NCBI GenBank assembly: GCA_002748265.1
Contig: PDRY01000022.1
Span: 62,001 to 126,000, forward strand
DNA from: Rhodobacterales bacterium
GTDB lineage: Bacteria > Pseudomonadota > Alphaproteobacteria > Rhodobacterales > Rhodobacteraceae
Length of the DNA: 64,000 nucleotides
Direction: 5' to 3'
Shown here in pieces: positions 1 through 8,546 of the stretch. The notes beneath the pieces were generated by a model that saw only the letters and a list, made by a program, of their open reading frames with translations, did not search any database and was not told the DNA's origin. Numbering within the stretch: position 1 is the first letter of the stretch; each line of letters begins with the position of its first letter. A program made the translations under genes and the position numbers.

Positions 1-1040
1 TTGCGGTGCTTCATGGGAAGTTCGATCCCGTCACAGATCAGCGGCTCTCCGGGCAGCAGGGCTGTGGGCGGGGCATCATGGGCGGCGCGGAAGGCGTGGA
101 TCAGGCGGATGCGGGTTGCGTTGCGCCACACCAGCACCGGTGAGCGCGCCATCAGGTCGCTTTCCACCCGCGGGGCCAGCACCACGCGCGGATCGCGTGC
201 GGCGGCCTCTTCGACCAGCCGTTCGAAGCGATAGAAATCCACCTGGTCGTCGGCCAAAGCGTGCGCCAGATCGAGGATCGGGTTGTCGGCTTCCTGCCGG
301 TGGATGCGGTGCAGCACCAGCCGATTCGCCTCGGGCAGGGTTTCGAACACCATGCCGCCATCGGATTTCACCGGCGGAAGCTGGGCCGGGTCGCCGAACA
401 GCATGAGGGTCGGGAAAATCTCTTGCAGGTCTTCCAGCTGGCGCGTGTCCAGCATGGAGCTTTCATCGACCATCCCGATGTCGAGAGGGTCTTCGCGCCG
501 CTTCCATCCGGTGATGAAATCACTGCCCCGCAGCCCGGCGGCGGCGAGCGCGGCGGGGATCGAGGCATGGGTTTGATAACTGTCCCAGGCGCGTTGCAGG
601 GCCAGATCGGTCAGCCCCTCGATCTCGGGCCGGGGGCCGCCTTCGGACAGCCACTCCGCGACCTTCTCATATTCCGGGTCATAGACCGGGGTATAAAGGA
701 TCCGGTGGATCGTCGTGGCCGGAACCCCGCGCGAGCGCAGGACGCTGGCGGCCTTGTTCGTCGGGGCCAGAATGGCGAGGCTGCGTCCGCCTTTACGGCC
801 CTCCCAATCGCCGGAGACCACCCGCACGCCCGCGTCTTTCAGCGCGCGGGCAAGTTCGCTCAGCAGCAGCGTCTTGCCCGATCCGGCCTTGCCAATCACC
901 GCCATGGTTTCGGAGCGGTCGTCGCCCGAAGGGCGCAGAAGATCATCCGTCAGCTCCACCCCGGCGCGGGAGAGCATATCGGACAGGCTGTCCCAGGCGG
1001 CTGCCTGGTCATCGGAGAACTGGGGGACGGATCGCGACAT
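1..1040 (-). CDS. ATP-dependent RecD-like DNA helicase (3' part outside window)
   Basis: Translation of the minus strand from the ATG at 1038-1040 gives about 346 residues without a stop, so the gene continues past the left edge. A Walker A motif (GKAGSGKT, about residues 49-56) follows the N-terminus. Further on are a Walker B-like MVDESSMLD and a GDPAQLPPV motif, both typical of RecD/TraA superfamily 1 helicases (AAA_30 type). It probably unwinds DNA 5'-3' during repair or recombination. No RecB or RecC partner is visible in the window. The missing C-terminal part would hold the remaining helicase motifs. The motif set makes the family assignment strong; the precise role is inferred. Confidence 0.85.
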   Translation of the reverse strand, partial: MSRSVPQFSDDQAAAWDSLSDMLSRAGVELTDDLLRPSGDDRSETMAVIGKAGSGKTLLLSELARALKDAGVRVVSGDWEGRKGGRSLAILAPTNKAASVLRSRGVPATTIHRILYTPVYDPEYEKVAEWLSEGGPRPEIEGLTDLALQRAWDSYQTHASIPAALAAAGLRGSDFITGWKRREDPLDIGMVDESSMLDTRQLEDLQEIFPTLMLFGDPAQLPPVKSDGGMVFETLPEANRLVLHRIHRQEADNPILDLAHALADDQVDFYRFERLVEEAAARDPRVVLAPRVESDLMARSPVLVWRNATRIRLIHAFRAAHDAPPTALLPGEPLICDGIELPMKHR

Positions 1041-1086
1041 GGCGCGACCCTACCTGTGCCCGCCCGCCGCCGCCAGCGGGAAGGGG

Positions 1087-1251
1087 TCATGCGCTATGGG
1101 GATTCGCGTCCTTGATCCTGTCGCGATCGGCAAGCTCCGCCGCTGCGATCAGAGCGGTGTTGTCCAACTGTTCTGCCAGGCGGGGCAGATCGTTGTCGCG
1201 GGCGAAGGCCCGCATGTCCGCCAGCACGTCCAGTATCCATCCATCGGCCAT
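1087..1251 (-). CDS. small hypothetical protein, 54 residues
   Basis: The reading frame can be extended upstream to 1314, but the ATG at 1249-1251 has a good ribosome binding site (AGAGGAG, 8 bases before it), so a 54-residue product is preferred. The protein is acidic and apparently soluble. It starts MADGWILDVLADM and carries a stretch of Leu/Ala-rich helix. No known domain is recognised. It lies 46 bases upstream of the helicase gene on the same strand and may be co-transcribed with it. Function is unknown. Confidence 0.6.
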   Translation of the reverse strand: MADGWILDVLADMRAFARDNDLPRLAEQLDNTALIAAAELADRDRIKDANPHSA

Positions 1252-1303
1252 CAGCGCGTCTCCTCTGTCCGCGTCATAGCGCAACCTTTCCTGACAAAAC
1301 GTT

Positions 1304-1331
1304 ACCGGCCCCACGATGGGGGCCGGTTTTT
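1304..1331. terminator. bidirectional hairpin terminator between ccr and the 54-residue gene
   Basis: ACCGGCCCC pairs with GGGGCCGGT around a short loop. The plus strand ends in TTTTT and the minus strand continues AACGTTTTG. It sits just after the ccr stop in the minus direction, so termination of ccr is its likely job, although the better U-tract is on the plus strand. Confidence 0.6.
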
Positions 1332-1360
1332 AGGGGATATTGCTGTGGAAAAGTGGAGGA

Positions 1361-2626
1361 TTAGTCTTTGCTGGCGGCCACAGCGTCATCAAAAGTGCGG
1401 ATCCCGGTGCGCGGCACCTGGACCAGAACGGACATGTTCCCCGGCTTGTGCTCGTTCTTGTACATCTTCATGTGGGCGGCGGGGATTTCGTCCCAGCCGA
1501 ACACTTCGGACATGCACGGATCCAGACGGCGCTCCACCATGAGCTGGTTGGCCGAAGCCGCCTGCTTGAGATGCGCGAAGTGCGAGCCCTGCACGCGCTT
1601 TTGGTGCATCCACAGGTAGCGCACGTCGAAGGTGCAGTTGAAGCCGGTGGTGCCGGCGCAGATCACGACCATGCCGCCTTTTTTGCAGACGAAGGTCGAG
1701 ACAGGGAAGGTCGCTTCACCGGGGTGCTCGAACACGATGTCCACGTTGTTGCCCTTGCCGGTGATGTCCCAGATAGCCTTGCCGAACTTGCGGACTTCCT
1801 TGAACCAGTCGTTGTATTCGGGGGTGTTCACCGTCGGCAACTGTCCCCAGCAGTTGAAGTCCTTCCGGTTGATCACGCCCTTGGCGCCCAGGCCCATGAC
1901 GAAATCGCGCTTGTCCTCTTCCGAGATCACGCCGATGGCATTCGCGCCTGCGGTGTTGATGAGCTGGATCGCATAGGAGCCCAGGCCGCCCGAGGCGCCC
2001 CACACCAGCACGTTCTGGCCGGGCTTGAGCTCATGCGGGTGGTGGCCGAACAGCATCCGGTAGGCGGTCGCAAGGGTCAGCGTGTAGCAGGCGCTTTCTT
2101 CCCAGGTCAGGTGCTGCGGGCGCGGCATGAGCTGCTGGGCCTGCACATTGGTGAACTGGGCAAAGGAGCCGTCGGGGGTCTCGTAGCCCCAGATCCGCTG
2201 GCTGGGCGAATACATCGGATCCCCACCGTTGCATTCGACGTCATCGCCATCGTCCTGGTTACAGTGGATCACGACTTCGTCGCCCACTTTCCAGTTCTTC
2301 ACCTTGTCGCCCACGGCCCAGACGATGCCCGACGCATCGGAGCCCGCGATGTGGTAGTCGGCGCCATGGCCGTCGAAGGGGCTGATCGGCACGCCGAGCC
2401 CGGCCCAGATGCCGTTGTAGTTCACCCCGGCGGCCATCACCATGACCAGCACTTCGTGGCTGTCCAGCTTGGGCACATCCACGACCTCGACCTGCATGGC
2501 CTTGTCGGGTTCGCCGTGGCGCTCGCGGCGGATCGCCCAAGCATACATCTGCTTCGGAACGTGGCCGAGCGGGGGCATTTCGCCCACTTCGTAGAGGTCT
2601 TTCTTCGGCGCGTCGTAGTCAGCCAT
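1361..2626 (-). CDS. ccr: crotonyl-CoA carboxylase/reductase
   Basis: The enzyme reductively carboxylates crotonyl-CoA to ethylmalonyl-CoA using NADPH and CO2, the key step of the ethylmalonyl-CoA pathway for assimilating acetyl-CoA without isocitrate lyase. The 421-residue protein has the size and characteristic N-terminus of Ccr. It is a medium-chain dehydrogenase/reductase with a GroES-like N-terminal half and a nucleotide-binding motif GASGGLGSYAI at residues 210-220. Ethylmalonyl-CoA mutase, a later enzyme of the same pathway, is encoded nearby on the opposite strand (4222-6183), which supports the assignment. The ATG at 2624-2626 agrees with the family N-terminus (MADYDAPKKDLYEVGEMPPL). 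Confidence 0.97.
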   Translation of the reverse strand: MADYDAPKKDLYEVGEMPPLGHVPKQMYAWAIRRERHGEPDKAMQVEVVDVPKLDSHEVLVMVMAAGVNYNGIWAGLGVPISPFDGHGADYHIAGSDASGIVWAVGDKVKNWKVGDEVVIHCNQDDGDDVECNGGDPMYSPSQRIWGYETPDGSFAQFTNVQAQQLMPRPQHLTWEESACYTLTLATAYRMLFGHHPHELKPGQNVLVWGASGGLGSYAIQLINTAGANAIGVISEEDKRDFVMGLGAKGVINRKDFNCWGQLPTVNTPEYNDWFKEVRKFGKAIWDITGKGNNVDIVFEHPGEATFPVSTFVCKKGGMVVICAGTTGFNCTFDVRYLWMHQKRVQGSHFAHLKQAASANQLMVERRLDPCMSEVFGWDEIPAAHMKMYKNEHKPGNMSVLVQVPRTGIRTFDDAVAASKD

Positions 2627-2711
2627 GACATGTCTCCCAGTCGTTCAGGACCATGCCGCGACGCAGAATCGCGGCGTTTCGGATGATAGGGGTAAGTCTG
2701 GCCGCGAAACA

Positions 2712-2756
2712 TTGCAACCCATTGGGGGCTGAATTCGAAAGAAGATTGCTTTGCAA
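2712..2756. promoter_or_regulatory. ccr upstream region with two TTGCAA motifs (candidate regulator sites)
   Basis: TTGCAA occurs at 2712-2717 and at 2751-2756, the second embedded in the 10-base palindrome TGCAATTGCA read on the minus strand. ScfR/RamB-family regulators of short-chain acyl-CoA metabolism are known to use TTTGCAAA-like sites, so this is a plausible operator region for ccr. No such regulator is encoded in the window, and the assignment is inference. Confidence 0.3.
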
Positions 2757-2783
2757 TTGCAGAAATGACGCTGCGTTGCGGCG

Positions 2784-4094
2784 TCAGAAGTGGTGCGCGA
2801 TGGATTTCGCGTAGAATTTCAGCAAGGGCTCCGCGCCTGGTGTGGGGCGGCCATCCTCTGTCACGAGATCGCGCGTGCGCAGAAGGTCCATCGCGTGCTC
2901 CACGATTCTCTCGGGCGCGCCCAGCGGGGCCGGGCGTCCGCGGGCGCGCAGATCGTCCAGGGCCTCCTGGACCCGTGGCGCGAGGGGGGCGTCGCTCTCA
3001 AGCAGAAGCCGCGCCACCAGCGGGACCGGCAGAACCGGAACCCCGCTCGCGATCCGGGCCATCAGCTCATGCCCCAGCTCTTCGACATCCCCATGCCAAT
3101 CGGACAGCGCAAGAGGCTGCCCGATGGCCACACGCGCGACTCCGTAGCCCCGGAACCGGCGGGTGATCCGCTGCACCAGCTGCCCCGCAGACACCCACGC
3201 GATTCGGCCCCAGGGCACCCTGAAGCGGCGGGTGCTGTCGGCGGCCAGAAGGATGCGGTCTTCCAGCACACGGTCATAGTTGAGCGCCACGGGCACGAAG
3301 ACCACGGGCCGGTCCCGCAGGGGATCGTCGGCCATCACATAGGACAAAAGCCCGAGCCGAGGCGCCCCGATCCCGCCGGACAGGCTGAGCCCGCCTTCGG
3401 GAAAGAAGGCCTGCGTGACGCCGCCGCGCGTGGCCATCTGGACGTAGTGCGCCAGTACTTTGCGGTAGAGCGCCCCGCGCGATTTGCGGCGAATAAAGTA
3501 GGCGCCCATCATTTTGATGAGGCTCGACAGCGGCCAGACACGTGCCCATTCCCCGACCGCATAGGACAGCGCAGAGGCCCGTGCCAGCAGCCACGTGACC
3601 AGCACGTAATCCATGTTGGAGCGATGATTGATGACAAAGATCACGCAGGCGTCTTCGGGCACGTCGGCCAGAACGGTTGCGGGGTCTCCGTCCATGCGGA
3701 TGTCGTAGAAAGCGCGGCTGAGCCATTTGGCGATGCGTGTGGCCACGCTGAAATACAGCGTGGCCGAGAAACCGGGCACGATCTCGCGCGCGTAGGTCTT
3801 GGCCTGCTCAAAAGCGACATCCTCGCGCAGTCCCTCTTCGCGGGCATGGGTGACCACGGCGGCTGTGACTTCGGGGTCGTAGATCAGCCGCTGGATCATG
3901 TCGGTGCGCCGGGCCAGCTTGAAGGGCTCAATCGGGCGTTTCAGCCTTGTGTTCAGCCGTGCCACGACACGTTCCATGCGGCGACGCAGGAACCAGCGAA
4001 CGGACGGAAACAGGAAGTGAGAGGCAAAGGTCACGCCCGCGAAGGCGACCAGAAGGGCAAGGGCCCAGAAGGGGAGCGTCACGGGCGCATTCAT
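2784..4094 (-). CDS. PlsB-like glycerol-3-phosphate/lysophosphatidate acyltransferase
   Basis: The 436-residue protein begins with a hydrophobic helix (residues about 8-30) and carries the acyltransferase catalytic signature NHRSNMDY (H157, D162) and FFPEGG further on. These are blocks I and III of the PlsB/PlsC family. It should transfer an acyl chain to glycerol-3-phosphate or a related acceptor at the membrane during phospholipid synthesis. The open frame extends to 4259, but the ATG at 4092-4094 gives the membrane anchor expected at the N-terminus; its ribosome binding site is weak. The gene lies between ccr and ecm, divergent from ecm. Whether it is the main PlsB or an accessory enzyme cannot be judged here. 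Confidence 0.85.
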   Translation of the reverse strand: MNAPVTLPFWALALLVAFAGVTFASHFLFPSVRWFLRRRMERVVARLNTRLKRPIEPFKLARRTDMIQRLIYDPEVTAAVVTHAREEGLREDVAFEQAKTYAREIVPGFSATLYFSVATRIAKWLSRAFYDIRMDGDPATVLADVPEDACVIFVINHRSNMDYVLVTWLLARASALSYAVGEWARVWPLSSLIKMMGAYFIRRKSRGALYRKVLAHYVQMATRGGVTQAFFPEGGLSLSGGIGAPRLGLLSYVMADDPLRDRPVVFVPVALNYDRVLEDRILLAADSTRRFRVPWGRIAWVSAGQLVQRITRRFRGYGVARVAIGQPLALSDWHGDVEELGHELMARIASGVPVLPVPLVARLLLESDAPLAPRVQEALDDLRARGRPAPLGAPERIVEHAMDLLRTRDLVTEDGRPTPGAEPLLKFYAKSIAHHF

Positions 4095-4221
4095 GGAGCC
4101 ATGATATGCGGGACGCTCCGTCACGCCTAGCCCCGCGCGCCTTTGCATGTGCAGCATATGGACAAGCAACATTCCGAAGGATAAAACGTCTGCAACGAAA
4201 TTTCCTTGCTCGGAGCTTCCG

Positions 4222-6183
4222 ATGACCCAGACCAAAGACCGTCCCTGGCTGTTCCGCACCTATGCTGGCCACTCGACCGCGAGCGCGTCCAACGCGCTTT
4301 ACCGCTCGAACCTCGAAAAGGGCCAGACCGGCCTATCGGTCGCGTTCGATCTGCCGACCCAGACCGGCTACGATTCGGATCACGAACTGTCGCGGGGCGA
4401 AGTCGGCAAGGTCGGCGTGCCCGTCTGCCATCTGGGCGACATGCGCGCGCTGTTTGATCAGATCCCTCTGGAGCAGATGAATACCTCCATGACGATCAAC
4501 GCGACGGCGCCCTGGCTGTTGTCGCTCTATATCGCCGTGGCCGAAGAGCAGGGTGCCGATGTCAGCAAGCTGCAAGGCACCGTGCAGAACGATCTGATCA
4601 AGGAATACCTCTCGCGCGGGACCTATATCTGCCCGCCCGAGCCGTCGCTGCACATGATTACCGATGTGGCGGCCTACACCCGGCAGCACCTGCCCAAGTG
4701 GAACCCGATGAACGTGTGTTCCTACCACCTGCAAGAGGCCGGCGCGACGCCCGAGCAAGAGCTGGCCTTTGCCCTGGCCACTGCAACAGCGGTTCTGGAC
4801 GATCTGAAAGGCAAGGTCGCCCCCGAGGACTTCCCGGCCATGGTCGGGCGGATCAGCTTCTTTGTGAATGCGGGCATCCGTTTCGTCACCGAGATGTGCA
4901 AGATGCGCGCCTTCGTGCAGCTCTGGGATGAGATCTGCCGCGACCGCTATGGCGTCGAAGACGCCAAGTACCGCCGGTTCCGGTATGGCGTGCAGGTGAA
5001 CTCGCTCGGCCTGACGGAGCAGCAGCCGGAAAACAACGTCTACCGCATCCTGCTGGAGACCCTGGCGGTGACCCTGTCGAAAGACGCCCGCGCCCGCGCC
5101 GTGCAGCTTCCGGCCTGGAACGAGGCTCTGGGCCTGCCGCGCCCCTGGGACCAGCAATGGTCGCTGCGGCTGCAACAGATCCTCGCCTATGAGACCGACC
5201 TTCTGGAATACGGCGATCTCTTCACCGGCAACCCCGCCGTTGAAGCCAAGGTGGCCGAGCTGATCGAAGGCGCCCGCGCCGAGCTGGCCCAGATCGACGG
5301 GATGGGCGGCGCCGTGAAGGCGATCGACTATATGAAGGGTCGTCTGGTCGAGGCGAATGCCGAACGCATCACCCGCGTGGAAAGCGGCGAAACCGTCGTG
5401 GTCGGTGTGAACCGCTGGACTACGGGCGAAGACAGCCCGCTGACCGCCGGTGACGGTGCGATCATGACCGTGGACGAAGCCGCCGAGGCCGATCAGCTGA
5501 CCCGCTTGGCCGCGTGGCGTGAGGGCCGGGACGACGCCGCGGTGCGCTCGGCTCTGGCCGATCTGTCCGCTGCGGCCAAGGCCGGAGACAACGTCATGCC
5601 GCCCTCCATCGCCTGCGCGAAGGCGGGGGTGACGACGGGCGAATGGGCCGAAGCGATCCGCAAGGTGCATGGCCAGTATCGCGGCCCGACTGGCGTGTCT
5701 CCGAACCCGTCGAACCGCACCGAAGGGCTCGATGATCTGCGGGCCCAGGTCGATGCCGTGAGCGCGAAACTGGGACGGCGGCTGAACTTCCTGATGGGCA
5801 AACCGGGGCTCGACGGTCATTCCAACGGTGCGGAGCAAATTGCCGCCCGCGCCCGAGATTGCGGTATGACGATTACCTATGAAGGTATTCGCATGACCCC
5901 CAAGGAAATCGTCGATGCCGCAATTCGCGAAGACAGCCACGTGATCGGTCTATCCATCCTCTCGGGCTCGCATCTGCCGTTGATCGAAGAAGTCATGCAA
6001 CGGCTGCACGATTCCGGCCGGGCCGATATTCCGGTCGTTGCTGGTGGCATTATCCCCGATGCGGATGCGGAAAAGCTTCGGTCCATGGGGGTTTCTCGGG
6101 TCTACACACCGAAGGATTTCGAGCTGAATCGGATCATGAGCGACATCGTCACTCTCGCCGCTCCGGACGAGGCGGCGGCGTAA
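4222..6183 (+). CDS. ecm: ethylmalonyl-CoA mutase (adenosylcobalamin-dependent)
   Basis: This is a 653-residue methylmalonyl-CoA-mutase-family enzyme. The N-terminal TIM barrel holds substrate-binding sequence FDLPTQTGYDSDHE. The C-terminal cobalamin-binding domain has the base-off motif LDGHSNG (about residues 531-537). Length and sequence fit ethylmalonyl-CoA mutase (MeaA/Ecm), which converts ethylmalonyl-CoA to methylsuccinyl-CoA. The nearby ccr gene makes this more likely than a true methylmalonyl-CoA mutase. The open frame extends to 4147, but the ATG at 4222 follows CGGAG and matches the family N-terminus (MTQTKDRPWLFRTYAGHST). Confidence 0.95.
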   Translation: MTQTKDRPWLFRTYAGHSTASASNALYRSNLEKGQTGLSVAFDLPTQTGYDSDHELSRGEVGKVGVPVCHLGDMRALFDQIPLEQMNTSMTINATAPWLLSLYIAVAEEQGADVSKLQGTVQNDLIKEYLSRGTYICPPEPSLHMITDVAAYTRQHLPKWNPMNVCSYHLQEAGATPEQELAFALATATAVLDDLKGKVAPEDFPAMVGRISFFVNAGIRFVTEMCKMRAFVQLWDEICRDRYGVEDAKYRRFRYGVQVNSLGLTEQQPENNVYRILLETLAVTLSKDARARAVQLPAWNEALGLPRPWDQQWSLRLQQILAYETDLLEYGDLFTGNPAVEAKVAELIEGARAELAQIDGMGGAVKAIDYMKGRLVEANAERITRVESGETVVVGVNRWTTGEDSPLTAGDGAIMTVDEAAEADQLTRLAAWREGRDDAAVRSALADLSAAAKAGDNVMPPSIACAKAGVTTGEWAEAIRKVHGQYRGPTGVSPNPSNRTEGLDDLRAQVDAVSAKLGRRLNFLMGKPGLDGHSNGAEQIAARARDCGMTITYEGIRMTPKEIVDAAIREDSHVIGLSILSGSHLPLIEEVMQRLHDSGRADIPVVAGGIIPDADAEKLRSMGVSRVYTPKDFELNRIMSDIVTLAAPDEAAA

Positions 6184-6286
6184 AGGCAACCTGTCCTTTT
6201 TGACAATAGGTAATGCGGGCTATTGCAAGGGCGCGCATTTCCAATTTATGGAATCTCATTTCGTTACAAACGGAGGGGATCCGAAT

Positions 6287-6604
6287 ATGGGTAACAAGAA
6301 CGCCGAAATCGACCTGACTGGTATGGCGCGGGGCGACCTGCAAATCCTCCAAAAGCGGATCGAAAAGCGGCTCGTCAAGCTGGACCGCGAAGATAGAAAA
6401 GCCGCGCTCGCCGCCGCCGAAGCGGCCGCACGCGACGCGGGATATTCGTTGGACGACCTAATGGGCGGTAAATCGCCTAAAGCGTCCGGCGCGAAGAACC
6501 CGCCGAAATACCGAGACCCCGAGACCGGAAAAACCTGGTCGGGCCGTGGACGTCGCCCCGATTGGATCAATGCGGTGGACGACATTTCGGTGTTCGAGAT
6601 CTGA
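6287..6604 (+). CDS. H-NS family nucleoid-associated protein, HvrA-like
   Basis: The 105-residue product has an N-terminal coiled-coil region ([19 protein letters not shown]). Its C-terminus, [20 protein letters not shown], is the AT-hook-like DNA-binding module of H-NS proteins. It resembles HvrA/Spb of Rhodobacter and would silence or modulate AT-rich genes. The ATG at 6287 follows the strong site GGAGGGG at 6272-6278; an upstream extension of the frame to 6200 lacks such a site. The 103-base region before it contains TTGACA at 6200-6205 as a possible -35 element. Its stop lies one base before the deoD start, so the two are likely translated from one mRNA. Confidence 0.9.
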   Translation: MGNKNAEIDLTGMARGDLQILQKRIEKRLVKLDREDRKAALAAAEAAARDAGYSLDDLMGGKSPKASGAKNPPKYRDPETGKTWSGRGRRPDWINAVDDISVFEI

Positions 6605-6605
6605 C

Positions 6606-7310
6606 ATGACAGTCCATATTGGCGCTGAAAAAGGCGATATCGCCGAAACCGTTTTGATGCCGGGCGATCCATATCGTGCAAAATGGGCCGCGGAAAAGTT
6701 CCTGAAAGATGCGAAATGCATCAACGAAGTTCGGGGCATGTTGGGCTTTACCGGGACTTGGAATGGTCATCGAGTGACCATTCAGGGATCGGGCATGGGC
6801 ATGCCGTCGCTCTCGATCTACGCGAATGAGCTGATGCAGGATTACGGCGCGCAAACGCTGATCCGTATTGGGTCCTGCGGGGCAATGCAGCCTCAGATCG
6901 CGGTGCGTGATCTGGTGATTGCAATGACGGCGACCACGTTGGGATCTCCGTCAAAAGCCATTTTGCGAGAGCTGAATTACGCGCCCTGCGCCGATTTCGG
7001 CTTGCTTCGTGCAGCGGTCGCTGCGGCCGAAGCGCGTGGCGTGGCCCCGCATGTCGGTGGCATCTATTCGTCGGATGTCTTCTACGACGAACGCGATGAT
7101 CTGATCGCGCAAATGACACGCCACGGTGTTCTGGCTGTCGAAATGGAAGCGGCGGAGCTTTACACGCTGGCGGCCCGTCACGGGCGCCGGGCACTTGCGA
7201 TCCTGACCGTGTCCGACCACCTGCAAACCGGTGAAGCATTGCCCTCAAGTGAGCGCGAGCGCAGCTTTGGGGAAATGGTGGAAACCGCGTTGGAAGCGGC
7301 GTTCGCCTGA
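6606..7310 (+). CDS. deoD: purine-nucleoside phosphorylase, DeoD type
   Basis: The enzyme phosphorolyses purine (deoxy)ribonucleosides to the free base and (deoxy)ribose-1-phosphate in nucleoside salvage. The 234-residue length is standard for hexameric DeoD. Recognisable blocks are [11 protein letters not shown] near the N-terminus, RIGSCGAMQ, the ribose-binding [10 protein letters not shown], and [10 protein letters not shown] with the catalytic Asp near the C-terminus. The start codon lies one base after the H-NS gene stop. Third-position base use is less GC-rich than in neighbouring genes, as in the H-NS gene. Confidence 0.95.
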   Translation: MTVHIGAEKGDIAETVLMPGDPYRAKWAAEKFLKDAKCINEVRGMLGFTGTWNGHRVTIQGSGMGMPSLSIYANELMQDYGAQTLIRIGSCGAMQPQIAVRDLVIAMTATTLGSPSKAILRELNYAPCADFGLLRAAVAAAEARGVAPHVGGIYSSDVFYDERDDLIAQMTRHGVLAVEMEAAELYTLAARHGRRALAILTVSDHLQTGEALPSSERERSFGEMVETALEAAFA

Positions 7311-7326
7311 CGCACCCGGTGCCGGG

Positions 7327-8037
7327 TTAACGACCCGGCACCGTATCCAGCGGGCTTTTTCCAGCCAGTTGGTCGATCAAAAAACGCTCGTCTTCATTGC
7401 GGAAGAACGGAACAGATGTTGGCGGCCCGCTATGTGTCGTCAGCGAAGCGATTTCGGCCAGAACCACTTGTGTGATGAAGGGCAGGTCGAGCTTGCGAAC
7501 TTCGGCCAGGGGCACCCAGTGTAGGTGGCTGAGCTCATCTTCGGCATGGGTGAAGTCATCGGGATCAGTGACCAGATGGGCGGCATCCGCGAGGAAGAAG
7601 CGGGCGTCGAAACGGCGCGGGCGCCCAACGGGCGTGATTGCACGAAAGACGAAGGTCAGCCCGTCGGCGGAAGGGCGATGCCCGCTTGCCGCGAAACCGC
7701 GCCAGCCGCGCGGTGCATCGGGCCAATTGCCGGGCGTGCCTAGGATTTGGCCTGTCTCCTCCCAAAGCTCGCGGATCGCAGCGGCGGCGAGCGTGTCTGG
7801 CGCCAGGTCGCTTTCCGAGCGGAGGCGGTCCCGGCACACGGCGGGCAGGGGGCTGGCCAGCGGGATCGCGGCATCTCCGGCATCGACCGCTCCGCCGGGG
7901 AAGACATACTTCGACGGCATGAACGCCGCGCCTTCGCCCCGCTGCCCCATCAAGACCTGTGGAACGGTTTCCCGGTCGCGTAGCAGGATGATCGTTGCGG
8001 CGTTGCGGATGGCGGTTTTGTCGATCTGCTCGCTCAT
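7327..8037 (-). CDS. NUDIX hydrolase
   Basis: The 236-residue protein contains a Nudix box core AIRELWEETGQ (REx2EExG, about residues 88-98), preceded by the usual substrate-proximal strand with YVFPGG. Nudix enzymes hydrolyse nucleoside diphosphates linked to another moiety; the substrate here is unknown. The frame extends to 8115, but the ATG at 8035-8037 gives the compact domain start (MSEQIDKTAIRNAATIILLRD). The gene is 25 bases downstream of the DUF983 gene on the same strand, so they probably form an operon. It converges on deoD. Confidence 0.88.
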   Translation of the reverse strand: MSEQIDKTAIRNAATIILLRDRETVPQVLMGQRGEGAAFMPSKYVFPGGAVDAGDAAIPLASPLPAVCRDRLRSESDLAPDTLAAAAIRELWEETGQILGTPGNWPDAPRGWRGFAASGHRPSADGLTFVFRAITPVGRPRRFDARFFLADAAHLVTDPDDFTHAEDELSHLHWVPLAEVRKLDLPFITQVVLAEIASLTTHSGPPTSVPFFRNEDERFLIDQLAGKSPLDTVPGR

Positions 8038-8062
8038 GTCCCTCTCCCGTTCTGGAGGGGCG

Positions 8063-8464
8063 CTAGGGCTCGCCCCCGAAGCCGTGCATGCGGCGTGACC
8101 ATTGTAGGCCAACAATCATGCCCTTCAGTCTCGGAAGAAGGTAGAGCGATAGAGCGACGCAGCCAACGGTGAAAACGGAAATCATCACGAGCGGCTCTGG
8201 CCGATAGGCCACGAACATCCACAGCATGATCGGCGCCAGCAAATGTCCAACGATCAGGATCGTCAGGTAAGCCGGGCCATCATCGGCGCGATGGTGGTGC
8301 AATTCTTCTTCGCAGACGGGGCAGTTGTCGGCGACCTTAAGATAGCCGTCGAACAGCTTGCCGTCCCCGCAATTGGGGCAGCGGCAGCGGAAGCCCCGCC
8401 ACATGGCGGGCTTCGAAGGGCGGTCGTCTTGCGGCATCGTTGCGGGCGTGCTGTGATCTGTCAT
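8063..8464 (-). CDS. DUF983 membrane protein
   Basis: The 133-residue protein shows the DUF983 pattern: an N-terminal zinc-ribbon-like CPNCGDGKLFDGYL, a second Cys pair CPVCEEELHHHRADDGPAY, then two membrane segments (AYLTILIVGHLLAPIMLWMF and a following hydrophobic stretch). The domain is common in alphaproteobacteria and its function is not established. The ATG at 8462-8464 is preferred over an upstream extension to 8494. It is followed by the Nudix gene on the same strand. Confidence 0.88.
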   Translation of the reverse strand: MTDHSTPATMPQDDRPSKPAMWRGFRCRCPNCGDGKLFDGYLKVADNCPVCEEELHHHRADDGPAYLTILIVGHLLAPIMLWMFVAYRPEPLVMISVFTVGCVALSLYLLPRLKGMIVGLQWSRRMHGFGGEP

Positions 8465-8546
8465 CCAAGACACATGCGGGGAGATCGCGCGCAAAGCAAG
8501 GGGGCGTAGCTTTTTGCGGCGGCATGCCGCCCCTCGCGCGAAGCCC

